The translations under genes and the position numbers were made by a program. Under the pieces are notes generated by a model, which ran no database searches, was not told where the DNA came from, and saw only the letters and a program-made list of their open reading frames with translations. Below are positions 1 through 11,364 of a DNA stretch of 64,000 nt, in pieces (within the stretch, counting starts at the first letter, position 1; each line of letters starts with the position of its first letter). Origin of the DNA: Eretmocerus hayati (taxonomy: Eukaryota > Arthropoda > Insecta > Hymenoptera > Aphelinidae); contig CM056744.1 in assembly GCA_029851415.1 (NCBI GenBank), positions 97,311,338 through 97,375,337 of the forward strand. Direction: 5' to 3'.

Positions 1-1
1 C

Positions 2-442
2 CTCGCGAAGGCCCTACCAGAAAACGAGAAGGGTGCCGTTGTAGTCAAGTCCATCCGGAGTGGCTACCGCGGCACCCAAACCGCTGTTGTCTCGATCGCA
101 ACGAGACTGGCCCACCATCTCCTCGACTGGAAGGAGCCAAAGGTTGGATGGGGCAGAGTCAGGATCCGCGAGAAGGGTGGCATCCCACGGTGCTATAACT
201 GCTTAGAGTACGGGCACAAGGCCTCGGGGTGCAAAAAAGAGAAGGCAGAGGAACGGAAACCAAAACTCTGCTTCCAATGCGGCGAACCAGGGCACCTTGC
301 TGCGATTTGCAAGGAAAAACCAAAATGCCTAAGCTGTGCGGCGATCGGGTCCAAATCTGACCACAGATCTGGGGCCAGCAACTGCACTGCGTACCAGCGG
401 GCAAGAATCACATATAGACGCAGGAAGGGAAGAAATGGCTAG
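2..442 (+). CDS. R1-type ORF1 (gag-like), C-terminal part with zinc knuckles
   Basis: The frame is open from the left edge to the TAG at 440-442. It encodes a nucleic-acid-binding gag protein that packages element RNA; only the C-terminal 146 residues or so are in the window. Three cysteine knuckles are visible: CYNCLEYGHKASGC, CFQCGEPGHLAAIC and a longer degenerate CLSC...C form. This triple CCHC arrangement is usual for R1-clade ORF1. The stop overlaps the ORF2 start in the string ATGGCTAG. The decayed copy 3 in this window has the same region, which shows that upstream gag sequence is missing here only because of the window edge. Confidence 0.85.
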   Translation, partial: LAKALPENEKGAVVVKSIRSGYRGTQTAVVSIATRLAHHLLDWKEPKVGWGRVRIREKGGIPRCYNCLEYGHKASGCKKEKAEERKPKLCFQCGEPGHLAAICKEKPKCLSCAAIGSKSDHRSGASNCTAYQRARITYRRRKGRNG

Positions 443-3400
443 CTTCATCCAAGCCAACCTCAGGAAGAGCGGGGACGCAGACGATCTCCTACACGCTGTA
501 GCCAAAGAAGGAGGGATCGATGTTCTCATTATCTCCGAACCGCCTCGGAAGCGCGAATTTTCTCGATCCACATTCGATCACTGGAGGACAGCCGTAATCC
601 AGATCATGAATCCTGCGATCCGTGAGACTGGACCAGCTGTTAGTGGCCGCGGTTTTGCTCGAAAGACCATAGAGGGCACAGCAGTCTACAGCTGCTACTA
701 TTCGCCGTCGCTCAAGATACACGAATTCGAAGACGAGCTCCATGACCTAGAAGAGGATGTGAGGCAATGGGGGGGCCCAGTTATAATCGCGGGGGATTTC
801 AACTCCAAGGAACCGACTTGGAGCGGGGGGCCGCGTGATAGACGGGGGGTAATACTCGCTGATGCCATGGAGGCATTGGGATTAGTGCTCGCGAACGAGA
901 CGGGGGTTATCACCTACTACCGACACGACACTCGGTCCAGGGAGGGAGGTTCGTCTTCGGTCCTCGACCTGACGTTCATGAGCCCGTCGCTCATGGGACG
1001 TATGACATCGTGGGAGGTTCTGGACACGGAAACATTGCGTGACCATCGACATATTCGGTTTCGGCTTAGGACTGACAGACAGAGACAGACGACACACAGA
1101 CCGCGACCGACGGGGTGGCAGGTACGCAAGCTGGATGAGGGGAAATTCCGGGAATCGATAGGAACAGCCGAAGATCTCCCGATGAACATCACCGCGGACG
1201 AGGCTGTGGATATGGTGACGACCACCATCACAAGAGCCTGTGACGCATCGATGCCTCGCAAGACAACATCATGCTTTTGGAGGAAACCAGAGTACTGGAT
1301 CACCGACGAGATAAAAGCCCTACGAAGAACGAGCAATAAGAAGAGGAGAACCGCGTGGCGATCAAGGAAACTAAAACGACCATCACTGGGGGAAGATGAT
1401 AGGGCGTACAGAGAAGCAAAGAAGGCTCTCGTTCTAGCCATCCGGAGAAGCAAAGAGAAGTGCTGGGGTGAATTGTGCGACATGGTTAATGGAGACCCGT
1501 GGGGTACGCCATACCGCGTGGTCATGTCCAAGGTCCGACCCCGGAGGGGCAACCCAGCACCGACTGATGCAGCTACCTTGCGCAGCATCGTGGAAGACCT
1601 CTTTCCAGCAGGAGAACCCAGAGTGACATTCCCTCCCGAGAGCGAAGATCCCATCCCGCTCTTTACTATGCAAGAGCTACTCATAGCGGCGAAGAGGCTG
1701 CCAAACGGCAAGGCCCCTGGCCTGGACGGCATCCCAAACGAGGCTCTGAAACTGGTCTTCAAATACAACCCAGATTTACTCCTCGACCTCTTCAACATCT
1801 GTCTGAGCGCGGGAAATTTCCCGGATAAGTGGAAACGCCAGAAGCTGGTCCTGATACCTAAAGGTCAAGGAGGTCAACGCCCTCTCAGCATGCTCGACAA
1901 TATCGGGAAAATGTACGAGAGGATGGTGCTCAACAGGGTGGAAAAAGCCTACGAAGAGAGCGGCGGGCTATCACCAATGCAGTTTGGGTTCCGGAAGGGA
2001 CGGAGCACTGTGCACGCGATCGAGGAGGTCCAAGAGCGGGTTCAAGCGTCGGTAGGGAACCCATACCAAGGAAGAGGAGGATTCTGTGCCATGATTGCGT
2101 TGGACATAAAGAACGCGTTCAACTGCGCGAGCTGGGAGCGAGTCTATCAATCCCAAGCAGGTAAAGTGCCGCCCTATCTACTAGCCATCACGAGTGACTA
2201 TCTGCGGAACAGGACACTCGTGTACGACACCGACGAGGGACAAGAGATCCGGGAACTGTCCGCCGGAATTGGACAGGGGTCGGTTTCCGGGCCGTTCAAC
2301 TGGAACACCCAGTACGACAGTTTACTGTCTATTGAACTGCCCGAAGGAGTCATAATAGTGGCTTTCGCGGACGACGCGGGGCTCATAGTCTGGTCCGACA
2401 ACGAGGAACTCTTGGGTAGACGCGCAAACGAGGCGCTGGCCCGAGTCTACGAGTGGATGATCAGCAGGCTCCTAGAGCTTGCTGTCAAGAAGTGCGAAGC
2501 AATCGTGGTCACAAGACGCAGGAAGTTTGACTTGCCCCACTTTTACATCAACGGGCAAGAGATCCCACGCAAGACAGAGCTGAAATACCTCGGCGTATGG
2601 CTTGACGACAAGTGGTCGTTCAAGAAGCACATCCAGGAGGCCGCTCAAAAAGCGAGCAGGGTTGGTGCGGCGCTTCAACGGCTGATGCCGAATATCGGAG
2701 GACCCAAGGAAAAGAGGCGCGCACTTCTCAACACCGTCAGCACCTCTATCATGCTCTACGGTGCACCCGTGTGGGGAAAGAGAGTAGAGAAGACCATCAT
2801 CGAGAAGAAGATGGGGCCTGTCCACCGGAGAGCGGCCCTGAGAAGTATCCGTGCCTACCGCACCGTGTCAGGAGATGCGGCTTACGTATTGGCGAGTACA
2901 CCGCCCATCCACTTGCTCGTCGCGGAGCGAGTGAGGATCTGGGACCGCCAGAAAGTGATCGGAGCCGAACGAGTACTCACCCCGACGATGAAGGAGATTA
3001 TCCGCGACAACGAGAAGGAAACCACCCTTGAGCATTGGCAAACTGAGTGGGATTCGCCATTTGCGAACGGCAGATGGACGCACCGGCTGATCCGTGACGT
3101 AGCCAAGTGGGCGGAACGCACCCACGGAGAGATGGACTACTGGACGACGCAGGCACTGAGCGATCATGGTTGCTTCGGTTCCTATCTAACCAGGTTCAAG
3201 AAGAGGAGGACCCCAGCATGTCAGTCATGCGGGGATGAATGGGATGACGCCGAACATGCCCTGTTCAAGTGCAGCGACACCCGGAGAGAGCGCGCCGAGC
3301 TGGATGAATGGCTGGGTGCTCAACTAACACCCGAGAATCTCGTCCCGTACTTGCTCCGCAACCAGGAGACATGGGATAGACTCACCGGATACATCAAGCT

Positions 3401-3467
3401 GGTGATGACCCGCAAAGAGGAGAAAGAGAGGGAAGTAAGGCGCCTCGAAGCAGGCGAATTACAGTGA
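435..3467 (+). CDS. R1-type ORF2: endonuclease and reverse transcriptase
   Basis: A 1010-residue polyprotein that nicks the target and primes reverse transcription there. I chose the ATG at 435 because it overlaps the ORF1 stop, although the frame is open further upstream. The endonuclease covers roughly residues 1-220, with SEPPRK near residue 35, AGDFN near 119 and a DHR motif near 203. The reverse transcriptase covers about 380-730: PGLDGIPNE near 428, ALDIKNAF near 555, GQGSVSGP near 610 and the catalytic FADD near 642. A C-terminal zinc knuckle CQSCGDEWDDAEHALFKC lies near 928. There is no RNase H domain. Length and domain order fit R1/TRAS-like elements, and no stop or frameshift is seen, so it may be functional. 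Confidence 0.9.
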   Translation: MASFIQANLRKSGDADDLLHAVAKEGGIDVLIISEPPRKREFSRSTFDHWRTAVIQIMNPAIRETGPAVSGRGFARKTIEGTAVYSCYYSPSLKIHEFEDELHDLEEDVRQWGGPVIIAGDFNSKEPTWSGGPRDRRGVILADAMEALGLVLANETGVITYYRHDTRSREGGSSSVLDLTFMSPSLMGRMTSWEVLDTETLRDHRHIRFRLRTDRQRQTTHRPRPTGWQVRKLDEGKFRESIGTAEDLPMNITADEAVDMVTTTITRACDASMPRKTTSCFWRKPEYWITDEIKALRRTSNKKRRTAWRSRKLKRPSLGEDDRAYREAKKALVLAIRRSKEKCWGELCDMVNGDPWGTPYRVVMSKVRPRRGNPAPTDAATLRSIVEDLFPAGEPRVTFPPESEDPIPLFTMQELLIAAKRLPNGKAPGLDGIPNEALKLVFKYNPDLLLDLFNICLSAGNFPDKWKRQKLVLIPKGQGGQRPLSMLDNIGKMYERMVLNRVEKAYEESGGLSPMQFGFRKGRSTVHAIEEVQERVQASVGNPYQGRGGFCAMIALDIKNAFNCASWERVYQSQAGKVPPYLLAITSDYLRNRTLVYDTDEGQEIRELSAGIGQGSVSGPFNWNTQYDSLLSIELPEGVIIVAFADDAGLIVWSDNEELLGRRANEALARVYEWMISRLLELAVKKCEAIVVTRRRKFDLPHFYINGQEIPRKTELKYLGVWLDDKWSFKKHIQEAAQKASRVGAALQRLMPNIGGPKEKRRALLNTVSTSIMLYGAPVWGKRVEKTIIEKKMGPVHRRAALRSIRAYRTVSGDAAYVLASTPPIHLLVAERVRIWDRQKVIGAERVLTPTMKEIIRDNEKETTLEHWQTEWDSPFANGRWTHRLIRDVAKWAERTHGEMDYWTTQALSDHGCFGSYLTRFKKRRTPACQSCGDEWDDAEHALFKCSDTRRERAELDEWLGAQLTPENLVPYLLRNQETWDRLTGYIKLVMTRKEEKEREVRRLEAGELQ

Positions 3468-3947
3468 CTCTGCCGATTGAAACAGAAGAGGCCCAAATGA
3501 TTCCAGGAGGAATCTGATGCACTGAAGAGGGAAGAAAGAAGAAAGAAGAGAGAAGAAAGAAGAAAGAGAGGGAACAATGAAGAGTGAAGACAGAAGATGC
3601 CGACAAGTGGCCGAAGAGAGAAGATGGAGAAGAGGAACGCTCGCAATCGAGCGCGAGACATGCCGCTCATCCTGAAGTAATGCTCACGCGGTTCCGGGAT
3701 GAGATGGTAGATGCAGGTGGATCTCCTTCTTGATTGCCCGATGCCCTAGGTATCGGACATCGAGGGGAGAGGGATATTACACGGCCGGGCCCACCTCTCG
3801 GTGGGCTCCACCCAAACCCGTGTCCCGCCTGGTATGGCCTGCGTGGGCTATGCGTAGTCCGCGTAAGCTGAACCAGTCCGGTGTCTGGGGACGGATCCGA
3901 GGGATCCTGAGGCAGATTTTGCCCTCTAACCACCTTAAAAAAAAAAA

Positions 3948-4235
<288 letters not shown>

Positions 4236-4285
<50 letters not shown>
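4236..4285. repeat. (GA)n microsatellite before R1 copy 2
   Basis: A roughly 50 bp pure GA tract. It abuts the 5' junction of the truncated R1 copy that starts at about 4286. Confidence 0.95.
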
Positions 4286-4288
<3 letters not shown>

Positions 4289-4729
4289 CAGAAGAGGCCC
4301 AAATGATTCCAGGAGGAATCTGATGCACTGAAGAGGGAAGAAAGAAGAAAGAAGAGGGAAGAAAGAAGAAAGAGAGGGAACAATGAAGAATGAAGATAGA
4401 AGATGCCGACAAGTGGCCGAAGAGAGAAGATGGAGAAGAGGAACGCTCGCAATCGAGCGCGAGACATGCCGCTCATCCTGAAGTAATGCTCACGCGGTTC
4501 CGGGATGAGATGGAAGATGCAGGTGGATCTCCTTCTTGATTGCCCGATGCCCTAGGTATCGGACATCGAGGGGAGAGGGATATTACACGGCCGGGCCCAC
4601 CTCTCGGTGGGCCCCACCCAAACCCGTGTCCCGCCTGGTATGGCCTGCGTGGGCTATGCGTAGTCCGCGTAAGCTGAACCAGTCCGGTGTCTCGGGACGG
4701 ATCCGAGGGATCCTGAGGCAGAAAAAAAA
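4286..4729 (+). mobile_element. R1-clade element copy 2: 3' UTR fragment only
   Basis: The segment is nearly identical to the copy 1 3' UTR from about 3476 onward (AACAGAAGAGGCCC onward). It then ends at GAGGCAG plus an eight-base A-run, so it lacks the last 20 or so bases of copy 1 (TTTTGCCCTCTAACCACCTT). It is 5' truncated in the usual LINE manner and has an earlier poly(A) site. GA repeats flank both sides. Confidence 0.9.
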
Positions 4730-4751
4730 GAGAGAGAGAGAGAGAGAGAGA
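4730..4751. repeat. (GA)n joint between R1 copies 2 and 3
   Basis: A short GA tract separates the A-tail of copy 2 from the 5' end of copy 3, giving a head-to-tail joint. Confidence 0.9.
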
Positions 4752-5060
4752 CCCCCCATAGGGGGCTTTGAGTGTGACCTTCGGGCTGCACGTGGAGCTT
4801 GAGGGAGCGACGCCCCTCCGGACCCGAGTCCTACACTTACACTTACACACACTACATGCACCATACTCACGCCTGCTCAAGACTACACAAACATACCAAC
4901 ATTGTACAGGACACGCATCACACAGAACACCACACCCGTGCTGGTCTGGTCCGGGGTCGGCCAGCATGCGAAGAAGAAAGAAGATGATGTCCAGCATTGA
5001 CGTCAAGAATTCCCCAAGTGGAGCAGGGCCCCATTCGGATCTTGGGGGGGGGGGGCAACG

Positions 5061-7464
5061 ATGAAAAGCGCGCTACCAGTGGCACACTTGGTTGGTAGAC
5101 TCACGCGTAAAGCTACAAGAGATGGAAATACGCCACAGGCGGAAGGAAATCGAGGAAAGGACCAACGCAAGAGGGAGGTAGACCTCACCCTTGCGTTTGA
5201 GACAGGGTTTGGGTGAGGAAGCGGAAAAACGAGTGCTAAAGTAATCGAAGCTCACTTTTCCGGCCCAACTAGGGAAGAATGCGAAGGTTGCAGCAGAAGC
5301 ACAAGAGGCGGCAGAGAAGCTGCTGAGGAACAACCCCGTGCTCAGGATCCAGATTACGCAACCTAGCAATGGGATTGATGACGCCGTCAACTTGAGCTCA
5401 GACTCGAGCGAGTCCGACTCCACTACAGAATCCCAGGGGAACGGAGCAATCCTGACTCCCGGAATCGGTGCGCTCGATAAGAGAGTACACGATGAAGAGT
5501 CTGATGGGATGGAGATTGACCCTATCCTTTCATCCGGAGATGCCGCACGACAAAAGAGTGGAAACGAGGCAGGCGATCTCATGGGGAAATGGGAAGACCT
5601 GAAAACGTGCCGAAAAGAGATGGAGGAAAAGACATATCTCCTCCTCGAGCACTTCAACTTGGTTATAGGGATAGCCGAGCCTGTTTCCAGCAACCCAGGA
5701 GGGACCAAGGGTGACATCAAAGAACTCAAGAAGATAGGCCACGCGCTCGAAGGCCTACTCGCGACAGACAAGGTGAAGCGGTCTGCTTTCGAGACAACGC
5801 TCCTGGAAACGGAAAAGACTCTGAAAGCGAGGGAGAATGTGCAGCCTCCGGTCACAAAAAACCGACCACGTCGTATAATGGCTTCCAGGGAAGGGGGATT
5901 AGGAATATTGTCCTTTATATACCGGGTCCCTGCCTTTCGGCTCAACCCCGGTTGCCCCCATGGGCGCGGGGAAGGGATACGCCCTGCCAGCGCGTCGGTT
6001 TGGAGGATGACCAACACCGAGCCAGGCTCGGTGATGACTCAGTCCTCCTCCCCGACTACCGAATTTCGGGCTCGGCCCCCCAGCACAAGGCCGAAACCCA
6101 ACCCTCGGTGGGGGGTTTTGGGACTCTTCTAGGCTCCCTGAGAGCCCAGGGAGTCCCTCGGGATGATGGATGAGTCTTTCGGGCTTGCATTGTTATCGCC
6201 CGAGGGCGATTCCAATTCGAGTCCCTAGACTCACCCACTCTCGTGGTGACGGATGGAGATAAGCGGTCTCCTCGCTCCGGCGGGCGATGACTGGGGCCGG
6301 GAGCTCGTCAGACTCCAGGGATGAGGCGCCATGCCCCAACCCCCTTGCGGTTTTCGGGAAAAGTCAAAGCGCCGAGCGCCAGTCTTCTCCCTACCGGCCT
6401 CGGGCCTAAGCCCAGGTACGGTGTCCCAGTAACTAGGGCCGGGGGGTCGTCACACACCGGGGAGGTCCCCCTTGCGGTACCAGGGAAAGGGGGCAGGGAA
6501 ACCGGAATTGCGACCGGGGCAACAACGCGGTTCGAAGAGGACGCGATACGGACCTCCACCGGGAGGTCTCGGAACAACGCGCTCGATATCAAAGCCCAAT
6601 CGGCCCGAGGAGAATGGGCCTTGGAAGGAAGTGGTGTCGAAGAAACAAGCAAGAAGGGCAAAGAAGAGCGGTAGATCGAACGATGCCGCCGGAAAGAAAG
6701 CGAAAATGAAGCCGAGGAGGGTGAAGCCCGAAGCCGTCCTCGTTACGGCCAACCAAGGTGAGCTCACCTACGCAGACATGCTGTGCAGGATAAATACGGA
6801 TGACCTCGATGAAGAAGTGGGCTCTAAGGTCACGGGCATCCGCAAGATCCAAGGAGGTCAAATCCTTCTTGAACTCAAGAGGGGCACCGATGTCGCCGCC
6901 GTCAAGGCAGCCTTGGCTCCAGTCGTCGGGCAAGAAGGAGCTGACCACTGTCTAGCGAACAGCACGGCCCTCGAGATGTTCGGAGTCAACTACGATGTCG
7001 ACATAATCAAGGTGCGGGATGACCTCGCGAAGGCCCTACCAGAGAACGAGGAGGGAGCCATTGTAGTCAAGTCCATCCGGAGTAGCTACCGCGGCACCCA
7101 AACCGCTGTTGTCTCGATCGCAACGAAACTGGCCCACCATCTCTTCGACTAGAAAGAGTCAAAGGTTGGATGGGGCGAAGTCAGGATCCACGAGAAGGGT
7201 GCCATCCCACGGTGCTATAACTGCTTAGAGTACCTTCACAAGGCCTCGGGGTGTGAAAAAGAGAGGGCAGAGGAACGGAAACCAAAACTCTGCTTCCAAT
7301 GCGGCGAACCAGGGCACCTTGCCGCGATTTGCAAGGAAAAACCAAAATGCCTAAGCTGTGCGGCGATCGGCTCCAAATCTGACCACAGATCTGGGGCCAG
7401 TAACTGCACTGCGTACCAGAGGGCAAGAGCCACAGATAGACGCAGGAAGGGAAGAAATGGCTAG
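5061..7464 (+). pseudogene. Broken R1-type ORF1 (gag-like)
   Basis: An ATG at 5061 opens a frame that stops after about 51 codons. Gag-like coding resumes in another frame from about 5275 (lysine/alanine-rich helix, then an acidic SSDSSESDS stretch) and runs to about 5875. About 600 bp of GC-rich foreign-looking sequence follows, and the gag frame then resumes at about 6475 and runs to a TAG at 7150-7152, where copy 1 has a tryptophan codon. Three zinc-knuckle regions are still recognisable at 7210-7420. The start-stop overlap ATGGCTAG with ORF2 is kept at 7457-7464. Confidence 0.8.
5876..6475. other. GC-rich insertion inside R1 copy 3 ORF1
   Basis: This stretch does not continue the gag frame on either side. 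It is full of short hairpins, such as ATCGCCCGAGGGCGAT near 6197. Around 6290-6480 it has two reverse-oriented units of the type ACTAGGGCCGG...CCCCTTGCGG, resembling the tandem unit at the start of the SINE-like insert at 14333-14822. The exact borders cannot be read because no undamaged ORF1 is available for comparison here. Confidence 0.45.
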
Positions 7465-10400
7465 CTTCATCCAAGCCAACCTCAGGAAGAGCGGGGACGC
7501 AGACGATCGCCTACACGCTGTTGCCAAAAAAGGAGGGATCGATGTTCTGATTATCTCCAAACCGCCTCGGAAGCGCGAATTCTCTCGATCTACATTCGAT
7601 CACTGGAGGACCGCCATAATCTAGATCATGAACCCTGCGATCCGTGAGACTGGACCAGCTGTTAGTGGCCACGCATTCGCTCGAAAGACCATAGGAGGCA
7701 CAGCAGTCTACAGTTGCTACTATTCGCCGTCGCTCAAGACGCACAAATACGAAGACGAGCTCCATGACCTAGAAGAAGATGTGAGGCAATGGGGGGGGGG
7801 GGGCCGCTCATAATCGCGGGGGATTTCAACCGCAAAGAACCGACTTGGAGCGGGGGCCGCGCGATGGACGGGGGGTAATACTTGCTGATGCCATGGAGGC
7901 ATTAGGATTAGTGCTCGCGAACGAGACGGGGGTTATCACCTATTACCGACACGACACTCGGTCCCGGGAGGGAGGTTCGTCATCGATCCTCGACCTGATG
8001 TTCATGAGCCCGTCGCTCATGGGACGTATGACATCGTGGGAGTTCTTGGACACAGGAACATTGAGTGACCATCGACATATCCGGTTTCGGCTTAGGACTG
8101 ACAGACAGAGACAGATGACACGCAGACCGCGACCGACGGGGTGGCAGTTACGCAAGCTGGATGAGGGAAATTTCCGGGAATCGATAGAAACAGCCGAAGA
8201 TCTCCCGATAAACATCACAGCGGACGAGGCTGTGGATATGATGACGACCACCATCACAAGAGCTTGTGACGCATCGATGCCTCGCAAGACAACATCGTGC
8301 TTTTGGAGGAAACCAGAGTACTGAATCACTGACGAGATAAAAGCTCTACAAAGAACGAGCAATAAGAAAACGAGAACCGGGTGGCGATCAAGGAAACTGA
8401 AACGACCATCACTGGCGGAAGACGATAGGGCGTACAGAGAAGCAAAAAAGGCTCTCGTTCTAGCCATCTGGAGAAGTAAAGAAAAGTGCTGGGGTGAATT
8501 GTGCGATATGGTGAATGGAGACCCGTGGGATACGCCATACCGCGTGGTTATGTCCAAGGTGCGACCCCGGAGGGGCAACCCAGCACCGACCGATGCAGCT
8601 ATTCTGCGCATCGTGAGAGACCTCTTCCCAGCAGGAGAATCTAGAGTCAGATTTCCTCCGGAGAGCGACGACCCCATCCCGCTCTTCACTTTGCAAAAGC
8701 TACTCATGAAGGCGAGGAGGCTGCCAAACGGCAAGGCCCCTGGCCTGGACGGCATTCCAAACGAGGCTCTGAAACTGGTCTTCAAATACAAGCCAGATCT
8801 ACTCCTCGACCCCTTCAACATCTGTCTGAGCGCGGGAACTTTCCCAAACAAGTGGAAACGCCAGAAGCTGATCCTGATACCTAAAGGTCAAGGAGGTCAA
8901 CGCCCTCTCAACATGCTCGACCATATCGGGAAAACGTATGAAGGGATGGTGTTTAACAGGGTCGAGAGAGCCTACGAAGAGAGCGGCGGGCTATCAGCAA
9001 TGCAGTTCGGGTTCCGGAAGGGACGAAACACTGTGCACGCGGTCAAGGAGGTCCAAGAACGGGTTCAAGCGTCGGTAGAGAACCCATACCAAGTAAGAGG
9101 AGGATTCCTAGCCATGATTGCGTTGGACATAAAGAACGCGTTCAACTGCGCAAGCTGGGAACGAGTCGATCAATCCCAAGCAGGTAAAATGCCGCCCTAT
9201 CTACTAGCCGTCACGTGTGATGATCTGCGGAACATCTCTTGTCCCTCATCGGTGTCGTGTACGACACCGATGAGGGACAAGAGATCCGGGAACTGTCCGC
9301 CGGAATCGGACAGGGATCGGTTTCCGGGCCATTCAACTGGAACACCCAGTACGACAGTTTACTGTCTATCGAACTGCCAGAAGGAGTGATAGTTGTGGTT
9401 TTCGCGGACGACGCGGCACTCATCGTCTGGGACGACAAGGAGGAACTCTTGGGCAGACGCGCAAACGAGGCGCTGGCAGGAGTCCACGAGTGGATGATCA
9501 GCAGGCTCTTGGAGCTTGCTGTCAAGAAGTGCGAGGCAATCGTGGTCACAAGACGCAGGAAGGTTGACTTGCCCCACTTTTACATCAACGGGCAAGAGAT
9601 CCCACGCAAGACAGAGCTGAAATACCTCGGCGTATGGCTTGACGACAAGTGGTCGTTCAAGAAGCACATCCAGGAGGCCGCCCAGAAAGCGAGCAGGGTC
9701 GGTGCGGCGCTTCAGCGGCTGATGCCGAACATCGGAGGACCGAAACAAAAGAGGCGCAAGCTGCTCAACACCGTGAGCGCTTCCATCATGCTCTACGGTG
9801 CACCCGTGTGGGGGGGAAGAGTAGAGAAGGCCGTCATCGAGAAGAGGATGGGGCCTGTCCACCGAAGAGCGGCTCTGAGGAGCATTCGTGCCTACCGTAC
9901 CATGTCAGGAGACGCAGCTTGCGTTTTGGCGGGGATGCCACCCATCCACTTGCTCGTCGCGGAGCGAGTGAGGATCTGGGACCGGCAAAAAGTGATTGGA
10001 CCCGAACGAGTGCTCACCCCAACGATGAAGGAGATCATCCGCGACAACGAGAAGGAAACTACCCTTGAGCAGTGGCAAATTGAGTGGGATTCGCCATTTG
10101 CAGATGGCAGATGGACGCATCGGCTGATCCGCGACGTAGCCAAGTGGGGGAACGCACCCACGGAGAGATAGTCCCTAGACGGCGCAAGCCCTGAGTGACC
10201 ACGGTTGCTTCGGTGCCTATCTGACCCGGTTCAAGAAGAGGACATCACCAGCATGTCAGTCATGCGGGAACAACTGGGATGACTCTGAACACGACCTATT
10301 AACGTGCAACGATACCCGAGGAGAGCGCGCCGAGTTGGATGGATGGCTTGGTGCTCAATTTACACCTGAGAATCTCGCCCTGTACTTGCTCCGCAACCAG

Positions 10401-10502
10401 GAGACATGGGATAGAGTCACCGAATACATCAACCTGGTGATGACCCGTAAGGAGGAGAAAGAGAGGGAAGTAAGACGCCTCGAAGCAGGCGAATTACAGT
10501 GA
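7457..10502 (+). pseudogene. Broken R1-type ORF2 (endonuclease and RT)
   Basis: Aligned by eye to the intact ORF2 at 435-3467 throughout. Lesions include a TAG at 7622-7624, an expanded G-run near 7791-7803 that shifts frame, a TGA at 8322-8324, a frameshift in the RT palm region, a 25 bp snap-back duplication at 9234-9285 and a TAG near 10169. The FADD motif and the C-terminal knuckle region are still recognisable. It cannot encode a functional protein. Confidence 0.9.
9234..9285. repeat. Perfect 25 bp inverted repeat with 2 bp spacer
   Basis: Arms 9234-9258 and 9261-9285 are exact reverse complements around a GT spacer. Copy 1 has only the right arm (around 2221-2260, with one base difference) preceded by AGGACACTC, so the left arm replaced nine bases in this copy. 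This is the signature of a template switch during synthesis. Confidence 0.95.
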
Positions 10503-10957
10503 GTCTGCGAATTCAAACAGAAGAGGTCCAAATGGTTCCAGGAGGAATATGATGCACTGGAGAGGGAGGAAAGAAGAGAGAAGAGAGGAGATCGAAGATG
10601 GAAGATTGAAGAAAGTAGAGAGAAGAAAGAAGACTGAAGAGATGGAAGAAGATCGAAGAACGAGAAACAACACCTGCGAGTCGTGAGAAGAGAGGCGCCA
10701 CCGGCCCTGACGTAATGCTCACGCGGTGCCGGGGCCGGATTGGTAAGCTGGTGGATCTCTTGCTTGTCCAATAGCCAGCGCCGGCGGAAAAGGAAGAGAG
10801 GGTTTACCCGGTTCGGATGGCCGTATCGATGCGGATTCCAGCGCGGGACAGTTGGGGAGGTGTTGGCCAGTCGTGTTTGGCTGACCGGTGCCTCTCCTCC
10901 ATACGTCGCAGCGTATTCGCCCTACAACCACCTTGCAAAAAAAGAGAGAGAGAGAGG

Positions 10958-11360
10958 GACAGAAATGAAAGTGTAGATTAATGAGACTGTCAACCCTGAG
11001 TATCCTCGTAGTTTAAAACAAATAACAAAATACTATTACGTCGATTTTTTAAAAATTTTGTCATGTAAATTAAATGAATAGACTGAGTCATGTACTGCTC
11101 GCGAAACCAGAAAATATGAATTCGAGATTATTTGATTCTGATAAGATCAATTACAATTGGGCGCAGTAAATTACAATATCATAGTTCGAAATTCGATGCA
11201 TCTATACGATGTATTGACAAAAGGCACTGAATAAACGAGTTTTCAAAAGTCTAAAAGTCACACTCCAGCATCGATTGATTACAGATCGTATCGACTGGTC
11301 CGAGATCAGATCCGACCCGATTGATTTAGATCGATCGAGATCATGATGCTTATGAGAAAA
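10958..11360. other. AT-rich spacer, nothing recognised
   Basis: Unique-looking AT-rich sequence between the R1 array and the relic Jockey-type element. I see no reading frame, repeat or RNA gene I can support. Confidence 0.6.
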
Positions 11361-11364
11361 CAAG

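Larger units (their letters stand above)
4752..10957 (+). mobile_element. R1-clade element copy 3: near full length but decayed
   Basis: It has a 5' UTR of about 310 bp (4752-5060), a broken ORF1 (5061-7464), a broken ORF2 (7457-10502), a 3' UTR and a short A-run (10937-10943), followed by (GA)n to 10957. The 3' end reads CCCTACAACCACCTTG, close to copy 1. Nonsense codons, frameshifts, a GC-rich insertion and a snap-back palindrome show it is inactive. It provides the ORF1 start region that copy 1 lacks in this window. Confidence 0.88.
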
